Positions 36,449 through 47,614 of a stretch of 64,000 nucleotides of DNA are shown here, piece after piece. The stretch lies in contig PUQB01000187.1 in the NCBI GenBank assembly GCA_003024785.1, positions 362,275 through 426,274 of the forward strand, written 5' to 3'. The notes under the pieces were generated by a model. The model ran no database searches. It was given only the letters and a program-made list of their open reading frames with translations, and was not told the DNA's origin. Positions within the stretch are counted from its first letter, which is position 1. Every line of letters begins with the position of its first letter. Both the position numbers and the translations under genes were made by a program. Origin of the DNA: Selaginella tamariscina. Taxonomy: Eukaryota; Streptophyta; Lycopodiopsida; Selaginellales; Selaginellaceae.

Positions 36449-37048
36449 TGTCAAGCCACGATCCAGGAACCAGGAAGAGAGCATGATTCTAAGAACAAGA
36501 AGGCTTGACTCAGGAGCAAGACAGAGAGCAGGACAAGAATTAGGAACTCAGGAGCAAGACCATGCGCAAGACAGGATCCAGGAGCAAGACAGGAATAGGA
36601 TAGGATCCGGGAGCAAGACAGGAAGGTGCAGGACAGGATCCAGGAACAAGACAGGAACAGGACAAAATCCGAGAGCAAGACAGGAGCAGGAGGAGGATCC
36701 AGGAGCGAGATAAGAGCAGGACAAGATCCAAGAGCAGGACAAGATCCAAGAGCAAGACAAGGAGAGAACAGAAGGGAGCAAGACAAGAACAAGACAAGAC
36801 AAGATTGATCGTAGTAAGACTGGTGTTAATAGTAATAGATTGTACAACAATTAGGTCGGAGCTTTTATGCTCACAACTCCAAGAGCTAATCTAAGCATGA
36901 GTGCTAAAAGTGGTTGCATGCATACAAAGGCTAAGATGAGTCCACATGTCCCTTATCCTCTAGGCATATCATGTGGCATATCCTATAGGCATATCCTGTA
37001 ACTTATATCATGTATCTGGAATCCTGTATCCTATATCGGATCGTGACA
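36449..37048. mobile_element. 600-bp solo LTR in the Harbinger transposase
   Basis: Begins TGTCAAGCCACG and ends ATCGTGACA (TG...CA), flanked by exact five-base duplications ACTTG (36444-36448, 37049-37053). The reading of the transposase resumes across it. It has no internal domain and differs from the other LTR families here. It contains the minisatellite at 36500-36800. Confidence 0.7.
36500..36800. repeat. minisatellite of GGATCC-AGGAGCAAGACA units
   Basis: About fifteen irregular copies of a 20-22 base unit built on AGGAGCAAGACAGGATCC. Because it is short and stop-poor it produces several long artefactual open frames on both strands. Confidence 0.9.
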
Positions 37049-38290
37049 ACTTGTGAGTTGAAGTTGCTTGTGGCCCAAACCCTCCAATCATTTGCAGATC
37101 ATGGATATCCATCTCTCAAGTTTAGAAAACAAGATTCACTATCAACAATAGCTTGCACTTGCATGCTGAACTGCCATTTATAATCCCTCCACTCCTGTCC
37201 ATCAAAACCATGTGTGTGCAATCAATAACTTCAACATGATTTGGGAAACCATGAACCCACAACAAAAGAAAGAGACTATTGTGGGGGGTCGGCCGAAATG
37301 ATTAACGCGGATCATGCAATCTCTAGAAACCATTCTATACTATTTGATTTCTTTAATACCTTGATGCAAGTCGAGTGGACATCCAAACTTGTATGAAAGT
37401 TAGACCATGTATCCCTTGTGGCTAACTTTTGCAAAGAAATGACCATTTGTTTCTCCATTGAGTTCTTCCTACCTAGAATGTTGCAAAGACCTTGTGGAGG
37501 ATTTGTAATAAGATCATCATTTAACAAGTCGCAAAGGAAATCGAATGTAGACGTTAAAACTCAAAAGTAACTTTTCTGGATCGGTAACCCTCACATGAGT
37601 GTAGAACAATTGCCACTATGCAAACTCCACTTTTTAATGTACATATCTCCAACAAACATGTCCCTCGTGACTTTGAGTGGAATTTCCCCACCTAGAAATT
37701 TACTAAACACATTGTTGAATTGCTACATTTGAATAAGTGTGTTGTTGATGAGAGAAGAAGCAGCAAAACTACTCAAAGTCATAAAGAAGTGTAACATTTT
37801 CTGTTCTTGAAGTGTGTATTAAACAACAAATTCACATACTTCCATTACTATTTGAGATTGGCAAAGAATGTTAGAGATCACTATAAACTCTTTTTTCTTA
37901 TTATCACTCTCATTCTCCGAGGTCGCTACCTCATCTTCCAAGCCACAAGCACCTTAATCAAGTATACCATCACTCTCAATTGCCCTCCTTGAGCTCTCGG
38001 CCATGCCCTCTTTGCAACGGGAAATGCCTACTCAAACGACAAAGAAAATTTGCTTTTTAGGGCAAAATTAAGGTAAATTAAGAGTCTTGGAAAAATCCGG
38101 CGGTGGCCCTAAACTCAAGACCCAATTAAAATCCCGAGATCTCTCACACCAGCCTAAATATACTTAAAATATTCTCTTTTAGAGAATATATTTTTGAATT
38201 CTACATGGCAAAACTCTTAAAATGCACATCAATATCTTTTAACTCATATATATTAGACATGTTTTAAGTTTTAAATTTACATAAACTTTA

Positions 38291-39419
38291 TTAAAATAGC
38301 TTTAAATTAATATTTTAAAAATTAATTTGTAATTCATAGAATTTAACTCTAAAACAATTGAAGATTTGTTTCTTTATAATTGCTTTTGATAATTTATTAA
38401 GCCCATGTGATAAATTTTATTTTAAATTAATTTTAAATAATAATTTAAGGAATATATATTTCTAGTCTTTAATTTTATTTAAAACATAATACCCATATAC
38501 ATATTTCCACAATTGACTTTTTATTTCAAAATTCAATTAACCCCAAGTCAACCTTAATAATGTAGTTGAATGTATTTTCTTAACATTATTTAAATAAGCA
38601 TAAAAACTACTCAATCAGATCACCATCTCAAACCACAACATGAATACCAATTTAATTAATTAATATATATATACTATAAGTGCATGTATGTACATTAATT
38701 TGTATATACATTTTCACATTGTTATATAAATAATGTTTTATATATTTTTTATACATCCTTTAAGACAAGATTATAAATTTCATTTGTGAGCATAACATTA
38801 ATTCACTTACATTACTATTCATGTTATACATATTTTCTGATTTAAATTATAATCATTTTTTAAATCATATCATAAACAACATTATGCAAAGTCATATTAA
38901 AAGAATATGCCATATATATTTTATATAGTTGAACGCTCCTGACGTGCAGCACGTGAAATAATTACCCCGTCAACAAGAATATATTTAAATGTTCTCAAAA
39001 TCGGCAAAACTAATTAAATATGTATTATTTAAATTAATAATTAAATATTTAGTGATGTTCTTAAATCTTGTTATTATTTATACGATAGGAGAACTATTAT
39101 TATTTTCTTATTTTAGTTAAATGTATAATACTGCAAGGATGTGATATGTTATAATTGTGTATACATATACTTAAATATGTATATTTTTATAATAAATACT
39201 CTTTTATGGAATATTTTCAGCATAAAACTTAAAAAATAAGAATAGTAAATAGCAATATCAAAGTATTATGAAGCTCAACAAGATAATGCGTATTAAACCA
39301 CTCGCCATCCCGACATTATAAAGCTTTTGAACTTAAGGCCGATATAAATTTTTGTATACACGACAGAGGTCTTTAAGATCTTAATTCCACATGTGTATAT
39401 ACATGTATGTCACATATGT
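38291..39419. other. AT-rich, no gene seen
   Basis: Between the nested elements and the tRNA cluster. No reading frame, RNA or repeat of note. Confidence 0.6.
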
Positions 39420-39469
39420 ATACACGTATAATGTAGATATGACATATAAATATTTTAACATTTTAATAA

Positions 39470-39527
39470 GGTCAAGTTTAAGACGCCACCTTTGCGATTT
39501 AATTAGGTTCAAACCCCACAGTAACCT
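39470..39527 (+). pseudogene. tRNA-Leu relic
   Basis: Remnant AAGGTCAAGTTTAAGACGCC and GGTTCAAACCCCACA separated by unrelated bases; most of the molecule is lost. Confidence 0.4.
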
Positions 39528-40326
39528 TTTGGGATTTAATTGCGTATAATATATGTTGCTTTCAGATATTTAAATATTCTTAAAACAGGCAGATATAATT
39601 AAATATGTATGTAATAATTAAATATTTAGTGAAGTTAACTTATTATGATAAAATAATAATTAATGCTATAATTTGCATAGTTATTAAATCTTATTCTCTT
39701 ATGTATATGTAGCTCAACATACAAGCATATATATACGTTTACTTGTTCAAATCCAATTTTATTGTCAGAAGTGGTATACGTATATACATATGTGATATAC
39801 ATATTTATACACATGTAAACATACGGTGAATTGTATAATTATAGGATGGTCGTGTATGTGTTTGCTAAGCAACCTAAATGGAAGCAAGTACTCCCAGCAA
39901 TGAAGCTAATTAAGTACCACGCGCACATACACATATGCATAGACAGACAATATACATATAATGTACGGTAACAGGCATATGTTGTATTATGGTAATTGTA
40001 AACCATAATACACACATATGCATTAGCATTATATATTAATTATATCATATTATGTTGTATTATGGTAATTGTATTAGGCATTATCCACCAAGGTTGATAA
40101 TCGATCAACTATACAGATGTCTACTGTATATAAAAAGCTTTTCAAAAGTGTGTGGTCGTGTGTGTGCATATTTGTTGTGTGTATGTGCCCTACTTAGTTA
40201 GCTTCATTGCTGGGAATACTTGTTTTCCATTTACAGGTCTTTAAGATGTTAATTCCACATGTGTATATACATATAATTTATATATATGGTTAGTCGTATT
40301 GCATGAATATAAAAAATTTTTGTAAA

Positions 40327-40629
40327 GTCAGAATGGCCGAGTGGTCTAAGGCGCTAGACTCAAGTTGTTGTGAGCTGTAGTTTGGAGATTAAAGCTCGAG
40401 ACAGTATCGGGCGAGAGACTAGACCCGTAAAGGTCTGAATCGATTACTTTCTTCTTCGAACACTCAGCGATGCTTGGGTTTAGAGGGATGGGAATAAGAG
40501 TAGGTTTATATAAAAAATCCGTTGAGATGTTTTTGTACACTTGTATTTAGCCCCGTGAATAAACTTTAAACATTCCTTCAAAGTTCTGGTCCTCTAGGGA
40601 GGGCGTGGGTTCGAACCCCACTTCTGACA
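40327..40629 (+). pseudogene. tRNA-Leu (CAA) interrupted in the anticodon loop by an LTR-like insert
   Basis: 5' part 40327-40365 (GTCAGAATGGCCGAGTGG, stem CTAGA, loop CTCAAGT) and 3' part from about 40581 (TCTGG, variable arm, T arm GTGGGTTCGAACCCCAC, acceptor). Removing 40366-40580 and one copy of the four-base repeat AAGT restores an ordinary tRNA-Leu loop. The break is at the canonical tRNA intron position, but 215 bases is far longer than plant tRNA introns. Confidence 0.8.
40366..40580 (+). mobile_element. 215-bp TRIM-like solo LTR inside a tRNA gene
   Basis: TGTTGTGAGC...CATTCCTTCA (TG...CA), flanked by AAGT on each side. It carries a TATA-like TTTATATAAA (40505-40514) and AATAAA (40558-40563) in LTR order. 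No coding capacity. Small size suggests a terminal-repeat-in-miniature type. Confidence 0.6.
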
Positions 40630-40648
40630 CATTTAATCTTAAGCCTCA

Positions 40649-40688
40649 CCAAGGACAGGTCGTGGGTTCCAACCCCCGCTTCTGACAC
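40649..40688 (+). pseudogene. tRNA-Leu 3' half relic
   Basis: AGGACAGGTCGTGGGTTCCAACCCCCGCTTCTGACA-like remnant (in parts): T arm and acceptor 3' strand only, twenty bases after the split tRNA. Confidence 0.6.
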
Positions 40689-41320
40689 ATATAAGTTTAA
40701 CCCTTTGGGATTTAATTACTTTTGCATATAGCTCAGATAATGTCACCGAGCAATATCTTTGCTTGAAGATATTTAAATGTTCTAAACCCACAAAAATAAT
40801 TAAATATGTATTATTTAAATGTAATAATTAAATATTTAGTGATGCTATTAAATCTTATTAGTTTTATACTATAAGAACTAGTATTATTTTCTCAGCACTT
40901 GTTTTAGTTAATATATAATACTACGAAGATGTTATATGCTATAATTGTGTATACATAATATTTATATAAAAATATCTTGCAAGGACTTTTATGGAATTAA
41001 ATGTGTTGTTTTTATTTGTTAATTGAATGAATGTTATATTGTATATCACACGTATCATCACATTATCCACCAACGTTGATAATGCTTAATACAATACCAA
41101 ATATGATATAATTATGTAAATTACTATAATTGCTTTGTTTAATAACAAAGCAAACTTCTCACGCTAATGCGTGTAAGCGTTCATCCAGGCCAATGTTTAA
41201 CTAGCCATACAAATTATACACGTGTCACCCAGGTACATTAACATTCAATTAACAAACTTTAATTCTAAACTTTAAAAGGTTAAATTAAAATTTATTGAAG
41301 CCAAAACATGAATAAATCTA

Positions 41321-41397
41321 ACAGTGAGTGGTTAATGGGATTGATTCGAATCAATCGGGCTCTGTTCGCATAAGTTCGAATCCTATTATCGTCCGCG
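41321..41397 (+). pseudogene. tRNA-Ser relic
   Basis: Matches the tRNA-Ser at 47058 from the D arm (GAGTGGTTAATGGGATTGA) to GTCCGCG, but the 5' acceptor strand is lost and the anticodon loop is a base short. Confidence 0.75.
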
Positions 41398-41850
41398 TTT
41401 TCTGTTTTATTTTTCTATAGTAATACCTTGAATGATCATTATATATATAAGAGCATCAGTTATACTTAAAAACTATGTATGCGCGACGTACATATACATG
41501 TATATGCATTCTTTATACGTAAATATTGAAAAGGTTCATATACCCTTTAGGCCACTTTATAAAACAGCGTGTCCTATGCACCGTTAAACTTGTAAGAGCT
41601 AATGCATTATTAATTTATAACATATGTTAATATATCAACATAACCCAACATAATATTTAAAATGTAATAATTAAATATTTAGCAGTGTTAACTATATTTA
41701 TAATAAATGATTATAATTTGTATAGTATTTAAAATGTAGTAATTAAATATTTAGCAATGTTAACTATTATTTATATAATAAATAATTAATGTTATAAGTT
41801 TATAGTTATTAAAATGCTACTACTATTATTGCATATAAAATATTATTTTA

Positions 41851-41933
41851 TGTCAGAAGTGGAGTTCGAACCCACGCCCTCATCGAGGACAAGAACTTAA
41901 GTCTCGCGCCTTAAACCACTCGGCCATCCTGAC
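41851..41933 (-). tRNA. tRNA-Leu (UAA), slightly diverged
   Basis: 83 bases. Stem CGAGA/TCTTG pairs with one G-U around loop CTTAAGT. Acceptor GTCAGGA/TTCTGAC is intact; the T arm GTGGAGTTCGAACCCAC on the plus strand has a weak pair. May be functional. Confidence 0.75.
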
Positions 41934-42558
41934 CTTATTAAACTTTTTGAACTTAAGGCCGATATAAAATTTTGTATAGATATATACTTATATCGTAAGT
42001 ACCACGTGCACATACACACAACAAATATGCATACACAAGACAATATACATACACACGCACCGTAATGTACTCAATGGAACCTCATTTAAACAGATATCGT
42101 GCTTGTATAGCTAGTTAGCGCCTGGACGAATGCTTAACGCTGTGTTATTAAACAAAGCAATTATATACTAAATTACATAATTATATCATATTATATTGTA
42201 TTATGGTATTGTATTAGGCATTATCAACCTTGGTGGATAATGTGATGATATATGTGATATATACAATATATCGATCAACTATAAAGATGTATATTCAATA
42301 TAAAAGCTTTTCAAATGTGTGTGTGTGTGTTTGTGCTGTGCGTGCGTGTGTATGTATATTGTCGTGTATGTATGCATATATTGTTGTCTGTATGTGCGCT
42401 GCTGGGAATACTTGCTTTCCTTTGCATTTAGGTTGCGTTCACACACGGCCAACAGCACATGTGTATATACATGTATGTATCACCGTATGTATAAACGTAT
42501 AATGTATATATAGAATGGATATCACGTATAACATAAATTATTATTTAAATATTTTTGA

Positions 42559-42594
42559 TAAGGTCAGCGGGGGTTCAAACCCATTTTTGACACA
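42559..42594 (+). pseudogene. tRNA-Leu relic, internally deleted
   Basis: AAGGTCAG joined directly to GGGGGTTCAAACCC and TTTTTGACACA; D and anticodon arms are gone. Confidence 0.45.
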
Positions 42595-42923
42595 ATAAGT
42601 AACTTCTTGGGATTTAATTATTTTTGGAGAATATTTAAATATAGCAAACATGTATCTCAACAAGATAATGTATATAATATATTCTTAAAACCCGCAAAAA
42701 ATTAAAAATGTTATAATTAAATATTAAGTGATATAAACTATATTATAATAAATAATAATTAATGTTATAATTTGCATAGTTATTTTTTCAGCTTTTAAAT
42801 GTATAATACTACAAGGATATCATATGATATAATTGTGTATATATATACTTGATTATCTATATTTTTATAATAAATTTTAGTTTAAAATCTAAACAAATAA
42901 TAATAGCATAATATCACTCCTCC

Positions 42924-43007
42924 TGTCAGAAGTGGGGTTCGAACCCACGCCCTCATACGAGGACCAGAACTTAAGTCTGGCGCCTTAAACCACTCGGCCA
43001 TCCTGAC
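42924..43007 (-). tRNA. tRNA-Leu (UAA)
   Basis: 84 bases, almost identical to the gene at 20643 but with TTCGAAC in the T loop. All stems pair; no intron. Confidence 0.93.
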
Positions 43008-43627
43008 CTTAACAAAAATTTTAGACTTAAGGCCGAATAGATAAATATTTAAATACATTCGTGCTATACGTAACATTTAACTATATACGTATATATGCAT
43101 GTGATATACATGTTTATACACATGTAAACACACGGTGAATTGTATAATTATAGGAATTCAGATCGTGTGTGTTTTTTGTTATGCAACCTCAAGTATTCCC
43201 AACGAAGCTAACTAAGTACCACGCGCACATACACACAACAAATATGCATACACAAACAATATACATACACGCACACCATAATGTACTCACGGTGACATTT
43301 AACAGATATCGTGTGTAAATATACTTCGCATAGCTAATGCCTACACGCATTATCGTGCTGTGTTATTAAACAAAGCAATTATATACTAAATTACAGAATT
43401 ATATCATCAACTATACAGATGTCTATTGTATATAAAAGCTTTTCAAAAAGTGTGTGTGTCGTGTGTATGCATATTTGTTGTGCTTAGCTTCATTTCTGGG
43501 ATTACTTGCTTTCTATTTACCAAACACACACACGGTTAACAGGTCTTTAAGATCTTAATTCCATGCATATACATATAATGTATATATAGCCATTTATAGC
43601 ATGAATATATATAAATGTTTTAACAAA

Positions 43628-43712
43628 GTCAGAATGGCCGAGTGGTCTAAGGCGCCAGACTCAAGTTCTGATCTTCGTGAAGAGGGCGTGGGTTCAAACC
43701 CCACTTCTGACA
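43628..43712 (+). tRNA. tRNA-Leu (CAA)
   Basis: 85 bases, anticodon loop CTCAAGT, D arm GGCCGAGTGGTCTAAGGC, variable arm ATCTTCGTGAAGAGG, T arm intact. The outermost anticodon-stem pair is C-A (CCAGA/TCTGA), so function is less certain. No intron. Confidence 0.85.
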
Positions 43713-44558
43713 CATTCAAGTGCACCCCACGTGTAGGTTTTTAACTATTTTTGCATTAAGTCTAACCTTTGGGATTTAATTATTTTTGCATTAAGTTTTA
43801 CCTTTTGGGATTTAATTATTTTTAGCTCAACAAGATAATGTGTATACCCACATATATCTTTAAATGTTCTCAAAACTCACAAAATAATTAAATATGTATT
43901 ATTTAAATGTAATAGTTAAATATTTAGGGTGCTATTAAATTTTATCAATTTTTAATGTATAATACTACAAAGATGTTATATGCTATAATTGTGTATACAT
44001 ATGTATTTTTATATAATAAATATCTTGCAAAGACTTTGATGGAATAAAACGTGTTGTTTTTGTTTTTTAACTGAACATTATCTAATGCCTAATACAATAC
44101 CAATGATATAATTATGTAATTTCATTTATATTTAAAAGTACATCTACATTTATACATTCTTATCAAATCTTTTACATTATGGTTTTAACATTATGGCTAG
44201 GGTACTAAGATAATAATTAATACATTTAATATTCAAATTTATTTAAAATTTTTACTATACTATTATTGTAACTGATGTCTTATCCCTCGTAACTTTATAA
44301 AACAATGTGTCCCATGCACACAGATTATAAACACCCAAAAAATAAACTCAACAAGTTGAATTGGTAAAAGCTAATGCAATATTACATTTTAAATAATACA
44401 GTTGTGTATATTATGATTATGTTGATATATTAACATGTGTTTTAAATTAATAATTAATTTTATAATTTATATAATAATTAATTGCTACATATTATTTAAA
44501 ATGTAAATAATTATATATTTAGCAATGTTAACTATTATTTATAATGGATAATAATTAA

Positions 44559-45682
44559 GAAAATGTTATAATGACATGATGATTTGCTAAAATGAGTAAC
44601 ATGTTACTAACCCGTGACACTCACAGTTAATGACGTGCGCATTGGCAAGTCAAAGGGTGGCTTGGCAATCTGGCTGACCTCTATGGTAAGTGCCAGGGGA
44701 GGTGGGTTGAACCTAATTAACCCTGGCTTGTGTTGACACCTATGGACGGATTATGAATGTCGTTGCTATAGAGGCTAGAAACATTTCCAGAAAGCCGAAG
44801 GTGGAGAAGACGCAGGCATTTCCTGAACCTTCTAGTTCCCTTTTTGAATGGTTGCACCAGTAGGTTTTGCACCATGCGCTTAAGCTTGTACAAGCAAGGT
44901 GACCAAGGGCAACGATTGGAACCAAGGGCAAGGATTAGAACCAAGAGCTCGTGACAATGGACCCTACTCGTGTTGAAATCATACCTTGCACAAGGTACTA
45001 GCATACTGCACTAGGCATTCCATATGTGCATGACATTCTCCAATGGCTGTAGGAGGGTGAACCACACCGCATCAAGCAAACACGGGGACAGCCATCACAC
45101 CATCGCTCCACCATGTGAGACCTCTCTGGATTTGAACACACAAAACAAGAGGTCTAGCAGTCACAAGCCCAGGCTCCATGTCAGCGTGGAGGATAGGGCT
45201 AGGGCCGAGGAAGCACAATACTTGCACCACAAGCAATGGCAATAGCCATGCATACATTGGTGCAGCTTGGATGGCAACTGCCATCCTAGGTGCCATCCCA
45301 AGTGCCATCCCAACCATTGCAGCAAGCGCATGCCTCAGTAAGTTTTGGCACCACATGAGTGTAAACAATGACTATGCAGAGGATGTAATCGACCTGGCCA
45401 CAACCCACAAATTTGCCCCAGCTAGACGACAATGAATAGACATTTTTTGAGCTAGATGTGATGTCGTTACAGAGCCGTTTTGATTGTGTGCAATGCATTT
45501 TTCCCCTTCCCAGCCTTGCTATCCCCATATATGCATTGAAACAGCCGATGCTGACAATTGATTTTTTTATTTATATATATCACGAGAGGTGTATCATTGC
45601 ATAACAAAAATCCACCACACTACTTATGATTGCTGGCATGTTAAGTCATTTTAACAAACCATTGGGTATTATAACATTTCCC
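44559..45682. mobile_element. non-autonomous Mutator-like element
   Basis: 1124 bases bounded by imperfect terminal inverted repeats of about 45 bases (left GAAAATGTTATAAT ... GCTAAAATGAG; right, reversed, GGGAAATGTTATAAT ... GTTAAAATGAC), with ten-base direct repeats TAATAATTAA on each side (44549-44558, 45683-45692). Long target duplications and long terminal repeats are typical of Mutator-like elements. The interior is much GC-richer than the cluster and encodes no transposase. Confidence 0.65.
45178..45435 (+). other. open frame of unknown origin inside the Mutator-like element
   Basis: 85 codons, with AYIGAAWMATAILGAI and an overlapping open frame on the other strand. I recognise no family. 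It may be captured host sequence or chance. Confidence 0.2.
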
Positions 45683-45917
45683 TAATAATTAATGTTATAA
45701 ATTGTATAGTTATTAAAATGTCATAATTTTACTATAAGAACTACTATTAATTCTCAGTTCTTATTTTAGTTAAATGTATAATACTACAAGGTCATATGCT
45801 ATAATTGTGTATACTTATACTTGATTCTGTATATTTATATAATTAATACCTTGCAAATATTTTCAACACATAAAACTTAATAATAGTATACAAGCATGAT
45901 ATACACCGAGCATATAC

Positions 45918-45980
45918 GTCAGAAGTGGGATTGAACCGACGCCCTCGTACGAGGACCAAAACTTACTCGGCCATCCTCGC
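45918..45980 (-). pseudogene. tRNA-Leu relic with deleted anticodon arm
   Basis: T arm, variable arm and part of the D arm remain (CTCGTACGAGGACCAAAACT, CTCGGCCATCCT); about twenty bases including the anticodon stem are lost. Confidence 0.7.
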
Positions 45981-46505
45981 CTTATTACATCTACCTATAT
46001 ATACATTATACGTTATACATGTATATACACGTATGTATTTACACACATAATTATAGGAATTAAGATCTTAAACACCTGTTGGTCGTGTGTGTGTTTTGTA
46101 TGCAACTTTAATGGATCCCAGCAATGAAGCTAACTAAGTCCCACGCGCACATACACACGACAATATACAATATACAAGATACAAGTTGCTTTGTTATTAA
46201 AAAAGTAATTATATATTAATTATATCATATTATGTTGTATTATGATATTGCATTAAGCTTGGTGGATAATGTGCTGATATACATATCTCGATCAACTATA
46301 AAGAATTTATTGTATAAAAGCTTTGTCTGTGTGTGTGTCTAACATTACAAAACAACACCTTTTATTCCATAAGTCTTTGAAAGATATTTATGATAAATCA
46401 AGTATATGTATGCTCATAGTATAAAATCAATCAGATTTAATAACAATATTTATTATTATTACATATTTATTCGTTTTGCGGGTTCTGAACTCAAAGGGTA
46501 AAATA

Positions 46506-46590
46506 TGTCAGAAGTGGGGTTTTGAACCCACGCCCTCGTAAGAGGACCAGAACTTGAGTCTGGCGCCTTAGACCACTCGGCCATCCTGAC
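46506..46590 (-). tRNA. tRNA-Leu (CAA), one-base T-loop expansion
   Basis: 85 bases; acceptor, D and anticodon stems are intact with loop CTCAAGT. The T loop reads TTCAAAAC, one A more than normal, which may be an error or an inactivating insertion. Confidence 0.75.
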
Positions 46591-47057
46591 TTTATTAAAA
46601 GATTTACATTTTTCATGCTATACTTAATATTTAGCTATATATACATTACATGTATAGACACATAGGCGGAAGTTAGCCGTGTGTGTGTTTGTATGCAACC
46701 TAAATGGAAAGCAAGTATTCCATTTGAAAGGCTTTTATATACAATGTAGTTGATCGGTATATATTATTTACAAGGTTGATAATGCCTAATACAATATCAT
46801 AATACAACATAGTATGATATAATTAATATATAATTGCTTTGTTTAATAACAAAGCAAACTTGGCACGCTAATGCGTGTAAGCATTCATCCAGGCCAACGC
46901 TAACTAGCCATACAAACATATTTACACACGATATCTGTTAAATATCGCCGTGTCTCTGCCTGTCACCCAGGTTATAGATTGCGTACATAACATTTATTTA
47001 ATTAACAATGGATGAGTGCGTTTAATGGTCCTATTAAAATACAAATCTTACATCCAG

Positions 47058-47139
47058 GCGGACGTGCCAGAGTGGTTAATGGGATTGACTCGAAATCAAT
47101 TGGGCTCTGCCCGCGCAGGTTCGAATCCTGCCGTCCGCG
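47058..47139 (+). tRNA. tRNA-Ser (CGA)
   Basis: 82 bases: acceptor GCGGACG/CGTCCGC, discriminator G, D arm GCCAGAGTGGTTAATGGG, anticodon stem ATTGA/TCAAT around CTCGAAA, short class II variable arm GGGCTCTGCCC and T arm CAGGTTCGAATCCTG. Decodes UCG. Confidence 0.95.
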
Positions 47140-47611
47140 TTGCTTTCTTTTTGTTGTTGATGATTACCTAATGTGTTTTCTTATAATTATAAATTTTACT
47201 ATACATATTACATAAATTGACATATTTGTATACGTAACTTAACAATATGTATGTATATATACATATATATCCATATCTACATATTTACCTAAAGCATGTG
47301 TATTGGATTTTATACGTCGTGCACCTATCTATCTATATATAAACTAAATCTAAGAGTCTCCATATCTACACCATCATTTTATACTTAAAGAGTATGTAAT
47401 GTATATGAACCTTTTCAATATAAAGGACGTATATACACACATATATATATAAAACGCATTCATAAGTAGAAATTAAACTTTCTAAAACAATGTCATTCCC
47501 TTTACCCCTTTAGGGCACTTTCTAAAACACTCTTGTAAATATGCACATTGTAATACACACGGAGCAAAAACCAAACGTGGAACTAATTACAATCTTATGA
47601 ACTTTTCAAAT
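47140..47611. other. AT-rich spacer, no gene seen
   Basis: TA/CA-rich spacer between the tRNA-Ser and the GC-rich candidate gene. Confidence 0.6.
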
Positions 47612-47614
47612 CCG

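Larger units (their letters stand above)
36060..38004 (-). pseudogene. PIF/Harbinger transposase, degraded and split
   Basis: DDE nuclease of the Harbinger superfamily. Minus-strand order: possible start MAESSRRAIESDGILD at 38004; then HGFPNHVEVIDCTHM and QEWRDYKWQFSMQVQAIVDS with FLNLRDGYP near 37250-37090 (plant transposase core); then, after the 600-bp solo LTR, GERLNGPVYHTRFGDIPEYL and VDGGYDVAVGML near 36440-36340, RIVVERAFGQL near 36270 and an IIACAIMHNIMI block near 36180. Frame changes and stops show it is inactive. Confidence 0.75.
26083..38154. mobile_element. PIF/Harbinger-type DNA transposon, host of two LTR insertions
   Basis: Inserted at CCTAA in the older LTR with duplicated TAA (26080-26082, 38155-38157), as expected for the three-base TWA targets of this superfamily. 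Ends GAGCGATGTT and GGCTGGTGTG (right end reversed) are imperfect terminal repeats. Left arm: remains of the Myb/trihelix-like ORF. Right arm: transposase on the minus strand. Without the chromovirus (28711-36054) and the 600-bp solo LTR (36449-37048) it is about 4.1 kb. Both genes are broken. Confidence 0.6.
24594..38290 (-). mobile_element. small LTR element (TRIM/LARD-like), split by a Harbinger insertion
   Basis: Minus-strand element with an internal region of only about 1 kb (24907-25911). A primer-site-like string TTGTATTAGAGTC (resembling the initiator-Met type TGGTATCAGAGC) lies next to the 5' LTR. A short open stretch starts MAHANKKEDCVTEEN near 25840. The 5' LTR is cut after TTTCCTAA at 26082 and resumes CCTAAATATACTTAAAATAT at 38153, whereas the other LTR reads uninterrupted through the same site. 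No pol genes are present, so it would depend on other elements. Confidence 0.55.
39420..47140. repeat. tRNA-Leu/Ser cluster with shared spacer modules
   Basis: At least five structurally complete or near-complete tRNAs and six relics occur on both strands. Spacers share modules such as ACCACGCGCACATACACAC, TTTGTTTAATAACAAAGCAA and TTGATCGATATATTG-like blocks in both orientations. The same modules flank the tRNA-Leu at 20643. This indicates repeated local duplication and inversion of a unit of about 1-1.5 kb. Confidence 0.75.

Noticed and set aside
36451..36850. Several overlapping Leu/Ser- or Gln/Arg-rich frames
   Set aside because: All are translations of the minisatellite on both strands.
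40366..40580. Treating the insert as a normal tRNA intron
   Set aside because: At 215 bases with TG...CA ends, flanking AAGT, TATA and AATAAA it fits a small LTR; plant tRNA introns are usually 10-25 bases.
45072..45528. Minus-strand genes in the GC-rich part of 44.6-45.6 kb
   Set aside because: Frames are open on both strands with no family match; GC richness alone explains them. One was kept as an uncertain feature.
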